NCBI RefSeq assembly: GCF_016808095.1
Contig: NC_068971.1
Coordinates: 6,646,501 to 6,710,500 of the forward strand
Direction: 5' to 3'
Length of the DNA: 64,000 nt
Origin: Vigna angularis
Taxonomy: Eukaryota > Streptophyta > Magnoliopsida > Fabales > Fabaceae
Translations under genes and position numbers: made by a program
Notes under the pieces: model-generated
Told to the model about the DNA's origin: nothing
Databases searched by the model: none
The model's input: the letters and a program-made list of their open reading frames with translations, nothing else
Shown: positions 52,181 to 64,000 of the stretch, piece after piece
Layout: every line of letters starts with the position of its first letter
How positions within the stretch are numbered: position 1 is the stretch's first letter

Positions 52181-54150
52181 GGAATGTAACTCTTATTTAA
52201 TTTGTCATGTTTTTTTCTTTCTCATATGATAGTGCCTTGAAATTTTAGGGTAGATGGTGTAGATGTTTATATATTTTTAATAAAATTTAGTTTAAAATTT
52301 TACATATTTTTCATGAAAAAAGTTATTATACGGATAAATTCGTGAATTTGGATATGGAAAATAAAAAAACAGTATAAGAGATATAATATCATGTCTACAT
52401 TTATTTATTTAGATTTCTTTCACAATAAATATCATCTACCTATGTTTTGTAAAGTGTAAACTTTTTTTTTTATTTCTTTATCTTATGTTTAGTGTGATAT
52501 TTCCATAATTTGTATTCTTCATTTATTTTATATTTATTTTAATAAATTTGTCATATGATAACGTATGATTGATATACTTTGAGTGTGGTAAATATATATA
52601 GATGAACTTAGATTGTACAACGGAGATAATTGTTATCCATATAAATTGAAAGATGTTAATAAACAGAAATCTCTCTTCCTATTCAAACTGTATGAATATT
52701 AATGAACTTGGATCCAAAGGAAAAACATTATCAACTTGTATTTTCGTATTATTGGATATCTTTTAATATTAAAATAGCTTTTATATTTAATACATTCTAT
52801 CAAAGAAACTAAAATTTCTGAAGTTTAATTTTTTTGTTCAAGAATACTTAAGAAATAAGTTGAAATTAAAAAGTAGTTAATATAGTGAAATTTGTAAAAG
52901 ATATGAAATTTTCCCACACAATCCATTGTCACTTTGCTTGGGGGAGACAAAGTGGTTCCTCAAACACATTCGATTATCTGACTAAGTTCAGAATTTTGAC
53001 TGATTCTTCTTCGGCACACCAATTAAAAATTCTCACTACTTTCTAACTTTCAAATGCACATAATAATAAATTTATTTAACGATTCTTCACATTTAGATGT
53101 AAGATTCTGGAATCTCTTAAGAAACATAAACTATAGATTACGAGCAAGAATTGGTCATCACTAGTAAATGAGTCTCTAAAACAATGTTCCTATATTATAT
53201 GATTTTGGTGTTTTCTACACATTTGAAGTGAGATGATGAATATACTTTAAACGTAATAATTATTATTAGTAGAAAAAAAGTAGTGATTGGTATTTTAAAT
53301 AATATGAAATTGCAGGCATATACAAATAAAAAAAATAGGTACCTGGAAATTCCTTGTAATATTATTTTGGTCATGCATTTCCCACTATCACATGGTAGTC
53401 TCAACTTCTGATTTTTTAAAACAAACGTATTATTCAGTTTACTATTTTAAGAAGAACATCTTTGTCACATAAGATAAGAATCTTGAGTGTCAAATAAGAC
53501 AGGTTTTTGCATCGATGTTGTAACAACGTTAATTACTATTTTATGGCGTTGTAACGATGCAGATATTGAAGAATGATGGAAGGGATGAAATAACAATGGT
53601 TTGGTTGATCAATTCAACGTTCACGGGCAAATTAAGCTCTCAAATCTCATTCACAACAAACCAAATTTCTCCTAATTAAGAAATAATGCATGTCGTCTTT
53701 GATTTGACTAAATAGGAAACTGTAGAGAGAAACATGGAACTATAATCAAAGTTATATGTTTATCTTTATAAATATTTTAAGAGTTAACCTATTTTGATAT
53801 AGAAAATAAAAAAGTACAATTATATATTTTAAGTATATAGTAAATTTAAGTATTTAAATTCAATCTTCACAAACAAAATTTATTAAATATTTATAATTTT
53901 TATATTTTTTCATTGAATTTATATTAATTGACTTTTTGTCATTAATTAATTGATGTGAGATGTGATTTCCTGCATTATGTGTAAGACACACATCAAACAT
54001 CTTTACCAAAATCTACTACTTGCCACAAAAGTGAAACTTACCTTTTCTTTGTCTAATTCCCAATAAATCATAAAACTTTGTTTCATTCACAATAACAAGC
54101 GCCATCATTTTATCATGCTTAATAATGTGTTTATTTAATATTCATTGAGA
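52181..54150. other. AT-rich intergenic DNA, nothing recognised
   Basis: About 2 kb of AT-rich, non-coding sequence. Short frames such as 53195-53404 do not resemble known proteins. Confidence 0.45.
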
Positions 54151-55213
54151 CGAGTCACCTAAGTCATGCACAATTTTCTTCAAACGCTGTCTAGCCTACG
54201 TTTTTTTCGTTTTTTCTGTCCGGTCAAGTTTCGTCCAATCTCTTGTGCACCGACCGGAGGTGTACTTGTTAAAGGTGTTCCGATACCAAAGTCAGTGATA
54301 GTCCGATCGGTAAGTTAAGTGCTGTAATAAATGCGTAATTAATGAATCCCCTTACCTCTTACCTTTGACCTGTATTTATAGTTTCGGTTGTGGGCCATGG
54401 ATTAGCGATACATTAATCAAGGCCCAATCGCAGCCCAATGACTCATAATCACCGTTTTATCTTAATCTCCCACTTACCATTTTGTGGCCGTTTGGCCCCA
54501 TTACTAGCGCGTACCAGACGGGGATACCACCCGGTGGATCCTCTAGTACACCATGGCGCCTACCGTGGGGCTCGAACCCATGACCACAAGGTTAAGAGCC
54601 CCCTTTTATAGCAAAATTTTCGAAACCGCAAATACATCACAACCATCGAAATCTGCCATGATCAACGACCCAGATCAAATGACACTCCCACTACCCGAGG
54701 ATGACAACTTCCAATAACGCGACACGTGTCTTTCCTGCCAAAGCCCAATTCAAAACTTACCGACCGATTAGCTACCCCTTTTAAAACCCAACGACAATTG
54801 ATTGTCTAGGGCTTGAGGGGCCTGGTGTACTAGAGGATCCACCGAGCGGTATCCCCGTCCGGTACGCACCAGTAATGGAGCCGGACGACCATAAAATGTA
54901 AGTGGGAGATTAACATAAAACGATGATTATGAGTGATTGGGCCTTGATTAAGGTATCGCTAATCCATAGCCCACAACCGAAACTATAAATACAGGTCAAA
55001 GGTAAGAGGTAAGGGGATTCATTAATTACGCATTTATTACAGCACTTAACTTACCGATCTGACTATCATTGACTTTGACATTAGAGCACCTTTAACAAGT
55101 ACACCTCCGGTCAGTGCACAGTAGATTGGACGAAGCTTGACCGGACGGAGAGAACGAGGAGAGCGTAGGCTGGACAACGTTTGGAGAAAATTGTGCAGGA
55201 CTTAGGTGACTCA
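54151..55213. mobile_element. Retroelement derivative with two LTRs in inverted orientation
   Basis: The left LTR (54151-54553, C/TGAGTCACCTAAG...CTAGTACACCA) is followed directly by TGGCGCCTACCGTGGGGCTC, a primer-binding-site-like sequence of gypsy type. The right copy (54825-55213) is the same LTR reverse-complemented, so both LTR 3' ends face the 271-bp interior. The arms align over about 390 bp with scattered differences. The interior has no coding sequence. No flanking direct repeat was seen. Confidence 0.88.
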
Positions 55214-55642
55214 ACCCTATACTGGAACACAATGCATTTACAACCTTTCATTTTTTGTCATATCTAAATTTATTTCAAGAAATAATATCATACACATAAA
55301 TATATATTTAAACAGTTACATCATACCAATTTCAAAAAGAATAAATCAAAATATTGTAAAACAATAAACAAATCAAAAGAGAATATTGTTTGAGTGATCT
55401 TCTTGTATGAGTAAGAAAAAGTAATAGTTTGGCATCTTCCTTACTTAAACATCATATTAGTTCCTTGAATAATTTCTTGAATAAGTGTTCATACAATATT
55501 TTAGCGACATAAGTTTACAGGATAAATAATCAACTAAAATTCTTTTTTTTCAAATACTCAAATTGTCTCATGAGTAGCCAAACTCTTGATAAAGAAAAAA
55601 TTGATATGACTTCCTTTTTCTCAAGTCACAACATAATAGTGA
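55214..55642. other. Short intergenic stretch
   Basis: AT-rich, no features recognised between the inverted-LTR element and the CACTA-like element. Confidence 0.4.
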
Positions 55643-56533
55643 CACTAGAAAAATCTGGAATTTCACCAGGGTTTCTTTTAACATTTTCGGCGGTTTTAAC
55701 CCCTGGTAAATACATTTCCCACGGTTGAGAAAACCACTAGGAAAAGCACTGTCACAAATACTTTTCGGCGGTTTTGTGTGTAACCGCCGTTACTAGCGGG
55801 GGCCATTATTTGCGGGGGTTTTGTGAAAATCGCCGCTATTTGGGGGAGGGGGTTTTATGAAAACCGCTAGTAATTGTTGAGATTAAGCAAAACCGCAGGT
55901 ACTTGTGAAGGTTTCCCAAAACCGCCGGTAATTACTGAATTTTCGTAGTTGGGGTTTCCAGAAGCGCTAGTAATGTAAATAATTTAATTGTTTTTATTAT
56001 TCAAATGAATTTAATGATCATAAAAAATGTTTTAATAATAAACCAGAATTTGAAACCAAAATTAAATATTATTATATAAAATAAACAGTAAATGTTAATA
56101 CAATTAATTATTCAACTTAAAAAATAACATGTTCAATCTTAAAAATTACAATAAACATTTTCTAAATTACAATCATCAATTTTGTTGTTCTTCATTTGTC
56201 TTCTCTACCTTCATCATTTGGTACACTTCATCATTTGGTATACTTCTTTGTTCATATAGATACCTACAATATAAAATAATAGTTAGTTGTTAATATATTA
56301 ATGGAATGCATTAGCTTAATTAAGACAAAGTTATCAATATATGTTCTACTCCTCTAAGTAAAGTAACTTTATTCAGATGAGAAAAATATCATAAAATATC
56401 TATATCAGTGAGAAAATATCATAAAGTATATATATCAGTGAGAAAATAATTTTCTAATTGTTAATATATTAATGTTAGAAAGTTTTTACAAAAAGACAGA
56501 CTAAAAATATACTACGGATGTAGTAAATTTCAC

Positions 56534-57123
56534 CTAGGAAAGTTAGCAAGTTTAGTTGGGTTTGGCTTTCCCATAACCAAAGTATAGGCCTTCTTGTCTG
56601 CTCCAGTTATGAGCTCCTTCATTTGATTGATTATGTGAAGATAACCAGCTGCATCAGTAGACAATATGTTAAATTAAATCCCACTTCTATTAAAAAAAAC
56701 AAGCATATAAAATATTTACTCTCACACGAGATAGTTTCCACATTTCTTATAGGTACCTAAACCATATGACCAAGATTGTGAACCATTTACATATGCATTC
56801 TTAATCATAGACAATAATCAAATGATGTCTCACATAATTCTTCTTATCGCATTCAAGGTTAGTAACATTAAGGATTCACTCTTGATATCCTTTCTTACTA
56901 GACAACAATATTCAAATAAAATGTTTTGTTTTTTGGATGTTTGCAATATTGTAATGCTTCACAAGGAATGTGACAATATAATTCTGTATATGCACATGCT
57001 ACTTTAGCAATTATCATGGACATAAAAAAAAAAAAAATTTGACAAGACAACATACCAACCCCAAGAGTTGCAACTAAAATCCCAACAATATTAACATCCT
57101 TAGCTCTCTCCACAAGGTAATAT
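56534..57123 (-). pseudogene. Captured fragment of a diphthamide-synthesis (DPH1/DPH2 type) gene
   Basis: Two exons with good splice sites and matching phase: 57123-57056 reads LVERAKDVNIVGILVATLGV, and 56648-56534 reads AGYLHIINQMKELITGADKK then AYTLVMGKPNPTKLANFPR. This is the C-terminal part of the 3-amino-3-carboxypropyl transferase subunit family that starts diphthamide formation on elongation factor 2; the TLVMG.PNP.KLANFP signature is recalled from DPH2. Only two exons are present, inside the CACTA-like element. Confidence 0.8.
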
Positions 57124-57186
57124 CTGCATAGTCATCACTCTAGCTTAGTAAAGGAAAGAGTTATGATGAATAAAGGGAAACAAACT

Positions 57187-57289
57187 CACGCAATCAAGCA
57201 TGACTCCTTTGTTGTTGGTTGATTTTCCAAACTCTAGAGCTCTCTGGCCTGTGAATTCAAAGAGGAGAATGCCAAATCCAAAAACATTA
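57187..57289 (-). pseudogene. Captured fragment of an LRR receptor kinase (NIK/SERK type)
   Basis: The minus-strand frame reads VFGFGILLFEFTGQRALEFG then KSTNNKGVMLD. It matches the kinase subdomain IX-X wording of NSP-interacting kinases (FGILLLEL.TGQ.ALEFGK...KG.MLDWV), ending at a GTGAGT donor-like site. A single partial exon within the CACTA-like element. Confidence 0.8.
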
Positions 57290-57308
57290 GTCTTTATTGG
57301 AGGAAACA

Positions 57309-58012
57309 ACCATACCAAGCATTGTTGTTCCAAAGTCTTTCATCACAGTTTTTACATCAGCAAAATCCACATTTACAAGCCTAGGTATCTGTAAAAAGAC
57401 AATAGAAATATCGTCCTTATAAACCAACATCAAAATGTACTTTGCAATATATAATTGTTCAATTATGACAGTGGGGCAAACACTTCAATGAGTTGGGAGA
57501 AAGGATATGGAAAATGATTCAAGCCTGTAATGTACTCTCTTACTCTTCTCAATCTACCATCCTAAAATGAAGAACTAATGCTTTCCATGGTACAATGACC
57601 GCTTCCAAATAAAAAGTTTGCTAAAATTGTTAATTAACTCACTGTTATGATGTTTGATATTCCCTGCACTCCTTGCCTAAGAACATCATTTGCTAGACGA
57701 AAGCATCCTGGAGAGGTGTCTACTCATCAACCATGTCAAGGAGGCGGTAATTTGGAATCACTATAAGATTATCCACATTTTTCTGCAGCTTTTCAGTGGC
57801 TTTTAGTGCCTGAAAGGATAAAACTGGAATTTTAACTTCTATAAGTACAATACAATATAACATCAATCAATTTTCAAAGTACATTATCACAGTTCAAACA
57901 TAACTAAGATGATTATTAGTTATAACACATGATTTAATCATATTCTCAAATAAGGAAAGAAATGACACTTGCCTGCAATGATATTTTGCGTCCTAAAAGC
58001 AAATGGTTACCT
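57309..58012 (-). pseudogene. Captured fragment of a plastid-division FtsZ2 gene
   Basis: Order on the minus strand: about 58012-57974 (GRKISLQ), 57811-57651 (ALKATEKLQKNVDNLIVIPN, YRLLDMVDE, stop in place of Gln, TPLQDAF, one-base frameshift, RLANDVLRQGVQGISNIIT), then 57391-57309 (IPRLVNVDFADVKTVMKDFG). These are contiguous C-terminal-half FtsZ segments (plant FtsZ2 wording), with introns between them retained. The stop and frameshift show it is not functional. It lies upstream of, and in the same direction as, the kinase and DPH pieces. Confidence 0.88.
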
Positions 58013-59903
58013 GAAAAACAACCTCCAAAAGTACCAATGCCCTTGTAATGCCACATTTGCTCTCTATCTAAGTATAGTTAAACAAATATGACTAACTTAT
58101 CCTGTAATATGCTCTCTATCTAAGTATATGTATTTACACACACATCTATATAAGTAGTTTTCTGTAAACAAAGTTTCACTATCTTGTCTGGATTCTTGAC
58201 CATACCTAACAAAATCAGTTTATCAGTGTTTAATATCATGGTAATTATGTACAAATAATATTGGGCAAGCTTATGGTTTTTAATTATGGATTAAATAAAT
58301 ATTGGGCAAGATTATGTACAAGTGGTATTTCAGGACCGCTATGCATCAAGATTCAATAGGGGTGTGTAAAAAATGCATAAAGATTCAATAGGAGTGTGTA
58401 AAAAATGCATCAAGAATAAAGAAGAGTGTAGAAAAAAATTATGAACTACCTGGAAAATACTATGGAACAAAATAGTGCACCAAAGGCTGGGAGAAGGAAG
58501 ATAAACTTTGCAAGACTTCCTATGCCACTAATTATGACACAAGAACCAAAGAGTGCAAGCACATATTACAGTAGAGAAAAATAATAGTGGATGCAGCATG
58601 AGAGCTAAAACTTGTTAGCCAGAGCATGCATGTTCAAGACTTCAAGCGAAATTTTCCTGTCTCAGAATATTTCGTTTCCAGCTGCTCAGTTTTGTTAAAT
58701 TTAAAACCCTTGATTCTTAATACCTCAGGCTCTGTCGTATCTTTGTAATCAACAGTTTGAAGGATCCAACCGTTGTTTTGAACTGAACCATTCATGTTTA
58801 CCTAATTTATTTAAATGAGTTCAAGTATAGTTTGAAATATTCATCATTCAGTGACATGTACATCAGTGGTGGAGTATAATAATAAAACTAAGAATAGGAA
58901 ACACTAGACCATGTTAGTGGTACTTTTTCAGCCATAAAGATAAGAAGTATCCTATAGAAACAAGAACTAACAGGGCAACTGCTGCTGGATTCTGGAAAGC
59001 AACTGGAAGGGACCAAGGCTGTTATGGAAGGAAAACATACTGGATTATAAATGAATATAGGCATCAAACCTTTGAACCATATTGTAACATACCCATATTG
59101 TGTTTCATAATAATTCTTCTACTTAATGAATATCTTCGTTTTTCACTACTAAACCATGAAGATTGAAGAGATAAGATGAACATACCAAGGAGGATTTGAG
59201 TTTGAGGGGTTGGAGACAAAATGTGTTGTACTGTAGTGATAGAAATCACCCCAACAGATTCCTGGTACCTTCAACAAGTTTCATTAACTTTTACATAAGT
59301 GCTAAAACCAGAAAGCCAAAGCCAAAGACGAAATGTTTTGAGTTATAACACAAAGATTGAACATCAGTAGATCAAAGAAAGAACGAGAGAGCCAAAACCA
59401 AAGAGCCACGATCGAACACAATCTTACCTCGACCTCGACCTAAGATCGGTCAGTACGGGAGTGCGCTAGAGCACCTCGATCTCGCTCAACCCACAAATGC
59501 CTCGACGCCTCCACCTCGACGCTCAACCAAGCAGGAGAAGGAGAACACGAAGCCAAGCAGGAGAAGACGAACACGAAGCCAAGCAGAGAAGATTGTGGTG
59601 CGGGGAAGGGTATGGGGAAAAATTTGATGAAGGCGGGGAGGAAGGTTAGGGTTTAGATATTTTTAGAGAATTACATTAGATAATAACTGAAGGCGCGGGG
59701 GAGGGGATATGTGTTGGGTAAGCATTCTAAAAATAAAAAAATTATATTTTAAGGGTGATTTTCGTTATTAACCGCGGGAAAGTTTAAAAAATAAAAATAA
59801 AAAAGGTACTGCGGTTTTAGACATAAACCGCTGGGAATTATACGGGGTTTCTAAAACCATCGGAAAAATAACTACTCCTAAAATCAATTATTTTTGTAAC
59901 GTG

Positions 59904-61082
59904 AGTATTGAGAATAAATTTTTGAGTGACCAATTAAGCGATTAAGGGATGAATTTTTGTACCAATATTAAATGTTATTATTTAAGTCTTACTTGAGTAA
60001 CCAACGTGGAAATATGTTGAAAATAGAAACTTGAGACTTACACAATTGAACCAAAATTATATTTCTTTACTAAATTTTCAACTGAAAAATGAAAAAAAAA
60101 ATCAAAATGTATAAATCTCTCAAGTAAAGCATCCGACGTTAAAAAAACAAAATATTTTAACAATATGACAGCAAAAAAGATACATCACAAATAAAAGTCA
60201 ACAACACATCCTCAATCATCCAAACATAAAGTTTTACTCAAACAAAATTAAATTAACTTCCATACCTTATAATTTTTATTCTTAAAACACACAAAAAATA
60301 TCTTATTTGCTCTTCTAAAATTTTAGAGTAAACCAATTACATCATTATAAACTAAAACTAGCATTAATTGTTTTTGAGCTCGAATCCCACAAGAAAAAAA
60401 ACATACACAAAAAATTAAAGATTGTGAAAAATAAAAGAACTTACTCAAAACAAAAATTTACATATAATTCTTATACTGAATATGGTCAAGTAATTTTGAC
60501 CTTATCAACATTAATCTCTTCTTAGAATAGCTTAGTGCAAATTTCTTCCTAAAATAGCTTAGTGCAAAGCACACCCTATATGTCACATGTCGAAGGCTAA
60601 GTGCTACTTACTAAAGGTTGCATGTCGTCTACCAAGAGCCAAGTGCTACTTACTAAGTGCCGACAACTAGAGTGAGTTATCTCTTACCTAAACCAAGTGT
60701 CGTCTACCGAGAATCAAATGTTCTCTACTAAGTGTCAATTACCAAAACACACCCTATGTGGTGCTTGTTGATGTTTATATGCCGCCTACTAGAGCTAATG
60801 GTGAACTACCTGGCCACAAGTCAGTTTGTCTTACTGTTTCTAGCCTTCCACAAGCCAACATGTCTTACTGTTTCTACCTAACCATAAGTCGATTTGTCCG
60901 ACGAACTTTCAGACTAACAAAGCTAATGACATATTACTCTATAACTTAGGAGAATCTAGATCAAACAATTGACTCATGAGGTAAATGTGTCATTGGGCCT
61001 ATCTAGACCGATATAAGTGAAGACCCACAAACGTCATAATTACCATATAAATAGTACAATTATCGAGGTAAATAACAGATGT
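59904..61082. other. Intergenic DNA with degenerate short repeats
   Basis: Bases 60530-60930 hold loosely repeated phrases such as 'AAGTGCTACTTACTAAG' and 'GTCTTACTGTTTCTA', possibly part of an old retroelement. The rest is AT-rich. No gene recognised. Confidence 0.4.
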
Positions 61083-61091
61083 TTATTATTA

Positions 61092-62478
61092 GGTTTAATC
61101 ATTTCGGACATCCCTATTTTTGCATGATCGTCTCAAATAGATTCTCGTATTATAAATATTCTCAATTAGGTCTTTTATTGTGGAAAATTGAATCAATTTA
61201 GACATCGCCGTTAGTTTTGTACTAACACCGTCAAAGGAAGTGACACGTGTCAGTTCGTAGTTTTTTTGAATTTTTGAATTATTTTATTTATTTTTATTTT
61301 TTTTAAATAAAATTAAAAAAATGCCACGTGTCAAACTAATATTGTGTCACATGGCAATGACAGTGCCACGTGGCACATTCAGGCCATATATCATTGCATT
61401 AGTCTCAATTTGGTCCTTGTATTTTTATTGTATCTCAATTTGATCCCTATATTTTTATTTTATCTCAATTTAGTCTTAATTTTAAAAAGTAAACAATTTG
61501 GTCCCTCCTCAAATTCAAACAAAATTTAAATTGTATATAAATATTAACAAATATTTTTATTAAAATTGATATTTTTATTAAATATTTTTAACAAGATTAA
61601 GTTTAATTATATTTATATTACTTAATCATATAAATGTTAATTATGTTATTTAAATATACCTATAAGGGTTTAAAAAAAAGTGACATAACATGCTGGTGTG
61701 AATTTTCGTGGAGAAAGTTTTCATGGAAAATCATGAAAGAAGAAACTACCTTCCTCCAATTTTTTATTTAAAAAAAAGTGAAATTTCACATCGATAATTT
61801 GTTCAATGAGCTAAATCATTTGGAAAATTCACACCATCATGTTATGTCACTGTTTTCTTTTAACTCTTATAGGTATATTTAAACATCATAATTAACATTT
61901 ATATAATTAATTAAATAAAAATATAATTAAACTTAAACTTGTTAAAAATATTTAATAAAAATATCAATTTTAATAAAAATATTTGTTAAGATTTATATAC
62001 AAATTAAATTTTATTTGAATTTGGAGAGGGACAAAATTATTTAATTTTTAAAATTAAGACTAAATTAAGACAAAATAAAAATACAAGGATCAAATTGAGA
62101 CACAACAAAAATACAAGGACCAAATTGAGACTAATGCAATGACACATGACCTGACAATGACATGTTGTATTGTCGGTACCATGTCACATTGTCATTGCCA
62201 CGTGGCACAATATCAGTTTGACTCATGGCATTTTTTTAAAAAATTATTTTTAAGAAAACTAAAAATAAATAAAAAATAAAAATATAAAGAATTAAAATTT
62301 TTAAAAAAACCACGAACTGACACGTGTCACCTACTTTAACGGTGTTAGTACGGAATTAACGGCAATGTCTAAATTGATTCAATTTTTCACAATAAGAGAC
62401 CTAATTGAGAGCATTTACAATACGAGGACCTATTTGAGACGATCTTGTAGAAATAGGGATGTCTGAAATTATTAAACC
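61092..62478. mobile_element. Foldback Mutator-like element (nearly palindromic)
   Basis: Starts GGTTTAATCATTTC and ends ...ATTATTAAACC. Arms of about 617 bp (61092-61708) and 657 bp (61822-62478) are long inverted repeats around a 113-bp loop. The exact 9-bp direct repeat TTATTATTA flanks it at 61083-61091 and 62479-62487. No coding capacity. The arms carry CACGTG palindromes at 61244, 61325, 61367, 62199 and 62321. The GGTTTAAT end is shared with the elements at 19851 and 33457. Confidence 0.92.
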
Positions 62479-62540
62479 TTATTATTATAACATTATATGT
62501 TATCTCACACACTCGGGTAACTTGGGTGCTTGAGTGTCTT

Positions 62541-63753
62541 TGTTAAACTCTTTGGCAAGTGCACCAAATCGTTCAAGTAATAAACCGTGGTAAGACCAGG
62601 TATCGTTTTCCCAAGAGACTCGTAATACTAGAAAATTGTGCGATTAACAACTCATCTAGACTCAAGAACAACTCATCATTTAAGAATATGTGCAAAAAGA
62701 TAAATTCACGAGTAATTACAAGGTTGGACTTTGGCATTGAAGGCACTTGGAAATGGAAAAGACTAGAAATGGTATGAAAGGGCATTGTTAAGGTTAGTTT
62801 TCACCAATGCACTCTTGTGTATAACCAATTTTATCTTCTCTCTATCAATTTACTAAAGTCAATCAACTAAAACACTCTAGCCCTAATTCCTTAGGTGAAA
62901 GAGCCTAGGTTTTCCTTATCAAACTCCAATCCCTTGGACAATCTAACAAGTAAACCCGCATTAAGAACTAGGATCTAAGACAACATGTGAATCATATCCC
63001 ATCCCTGGCTCAATGACCCACAAGGACTCTTGTTTCAGTTCAAGATTTCATATCCCATCCCTGGCTCAATGAAACGCCAAAATCAAGTCATGAACGTCCC
63101 CATTACATGCAAGCTTTAAGATCGGAAACAAGAATACTAGTAATAGATAGAAAAGACATTTATAAATATGAAACAATCATTCATTACACAAGAGTTCATA
63201 GGCTACATCTAACCCTAACAAGATGAATCTGGTTCTCCATTTCCATGGAGAACCCTAAAGCTTACAAACATGGAAGATGGAAGAAGAAGGACACCCAAAG
63301 GAAGAGGAGGAGATGTTCCCACAAGCTCCTTGCGCCCTCCATGAGCTCCAGACGTGAAATCGCGCCTCCAAAGAACCAAAGACCATTTTTCTTTCTGCCT
63401 CGTGAGTATATATACTGCCCGAATTCTCGCTTAAGCTAAATTATTCTCGCTTAAGCGAGAATAAAGATAGTCATTTTTGGTTAAGCTAAATTATTCTCGC
63501 TTAAGCGAAAATGACTTTTAAATCAATGACTTCCTGGATCACCGAGGCTCTTCAATGTAATGGAGGATCTTCCTAACATCGAAATAGATCAAAAAAAACA
63601 AGGGATTAAAGTATTATTTACGTAATGTAGCTCAAAATATAGATAAATACTAAAACTAAATAAAAGAGAGGATTTAAGCAAGTAATAAGCTAAAGAAGAG
63701 TTGATTTTGCTACTAAAATGATGCTTAGATAATGGTAAGAATTAACATTATCA
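62541..63753 (-). repeat. LTR (about 1.2 kb) of a minus-strand retrotransposon entering from the right
   Basis: On the minus strand the sequence runs TGATAATGTTAATTCTTACC (63753) to ...AGAGTTTAACA (62541), with TG...CA ends. Directly before its start, at 63754-63768, the minus strand reads AAGTTTGGGGGAGTT, a polypurine tract, so this is the 3' LTR. It contains the palindromic phrase CTCGCTTAAGCGAG, repeated near 63430-63510. The internal region and 5' LTR would lie right of the window. Class (gypsy or copia) not determined. Confidence 0.75.
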
Positions 63754-64000
63754 AACTCCCCCAAACTTACAACTTTGCTTGTCCTCAAGCAAAAGTACTT
63801 CACATAGTAAACGATTCAATCACGACAGTCTAGCAACTCAAGCACAATTTCAATCAAATAAACAAAATCAATCATGCTTGCTCAACTCGAAAATTACATT
63901 CAAGAGATAAAATGGCCTTAGCAAGCTAAACTTCAATCATGGTGCTCACAATTTAAAATCACAAGATAGATGTAATTGATAGATCAACAAACGTGGCAAG
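63754..64000 (-). mobile_element. Internal 3' end of the same retrotransposon
   Basis: Begins with the polypurine-tract complement AACTCCCCCAAACTT, followed by TTGCTTGTCCTCAAGCAAAA, a phrase common next to plant LTR polypurine tracts. No coding frame is visible in these 247 bases. Confidence 0.6.

Larger units (their letters stand above)
55643..59903. mobile_element. CACTA-like non-autonomous element carrying several host-gene fragments
   Basis: The left end reads CACTAGAAAAATC; the right end, on the opposite strand, reads CACGTTACAAAAATA, a plausible decayed CACTACAAAAATA. Both subterminal regions are packed with GCGGTTTT / AAACCGC motifs (about 55690-55975 and 59770-59860), the subterminal-repeat pattern of plant CACTA elements. 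The right interior (59400-59660) is GC-rich and non-coding. No transposase is visible. Minus-strand pieces of at least three unrelated genes lie at 56534-58012. A further coding-like stretch near 58790-58650 (minus) reads [20 protein letters not shown], which I do not recognise. A 3-bp target duplication could not be fixed because the right end has changed. Confidence 0.78.

Noticed and set aside
63420..63515. Repeated CTCGCTTAAGCGAG palindromes as a regulatory operator or CRISPR-like array
   Set aside because: Only a few copies, inside a retrotransposon LTR, with no regular spacing or unique spacers.

Overview
The window is nuclear DNA from a flowering plant, most likely a warm-season legume (Phaseolus/Vigna/Glycine-type). 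This is inferred from intron-rich AT-biased genes, plant-only protein families and many plant transposons, not from a species marker. No bacterial or organellar block, tRNA, rRNA or CRISPR was seen. Coordinates for spliced genes come from hand-read splice sites whose reading phases were checked for consistency.

Host genes. (1) 85-5698, minus: 5' and central part of a UGT80A-type sterol 3-beta-glucosyltransferase, 12 exons, 3' end beyond the left edge. (2) 8762-19418, plus: a 915-residue nuclear protein whose C-terminal half resembles the SANT/Myb-like tail of plant CHR4/PKR1 Mi-2 remodelers but which has no helicase; its first intron is swollen by nested transposons. (3) 22526-24838 and 28634-30928, plus: two intronless tandem subtilases (SBT1 type), duplicated with their flanks. 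(4) 39641-49785, minus: three tandem receptor kinases joining a LysM ectodomain (exon 1) to a WAK-type kinase (exon 2). Two are intact with identical lengths (669 aa); one is a pseudogene broken by a solo LTR, a 7-base deletion and loss of most of its ectodomain.

Mobile DNA. At least four Mutator-like units are each bounded by a 9-bp target duplication: a MITE with a retroelement inside it (9923-14262); a Pack-MULE carrying pieces of a nucleobase-ascorbate transporter and an At5g19025-like gene fused into one 290-codon frame (19851-21215); a 4.6-kb element with a decayed MuDR-type transposase (33457-38040); and a near-palindromic foldback element (61092-62478). Two retroelements have LTRs in inverted rather than direct orientation (10085-14051, 54151-55213). 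A CACTA-like element (55643-59903) carries fragments of FtsZ2, an LRR receptor kinase and a DPH1/DPH2-type diphthamide gene. There is also a short copia-type element (50782-51850) beside a LINE RNase H relic, a probable MITE with a 297-bp tandem duplication (32158-33162), and a 1.2-kb LTR at the right edge.

The most notable signals are the LysM-WAK chimeric receptor array, the two gene-capturing transposons, and the retroelements with inverted LTR ends.
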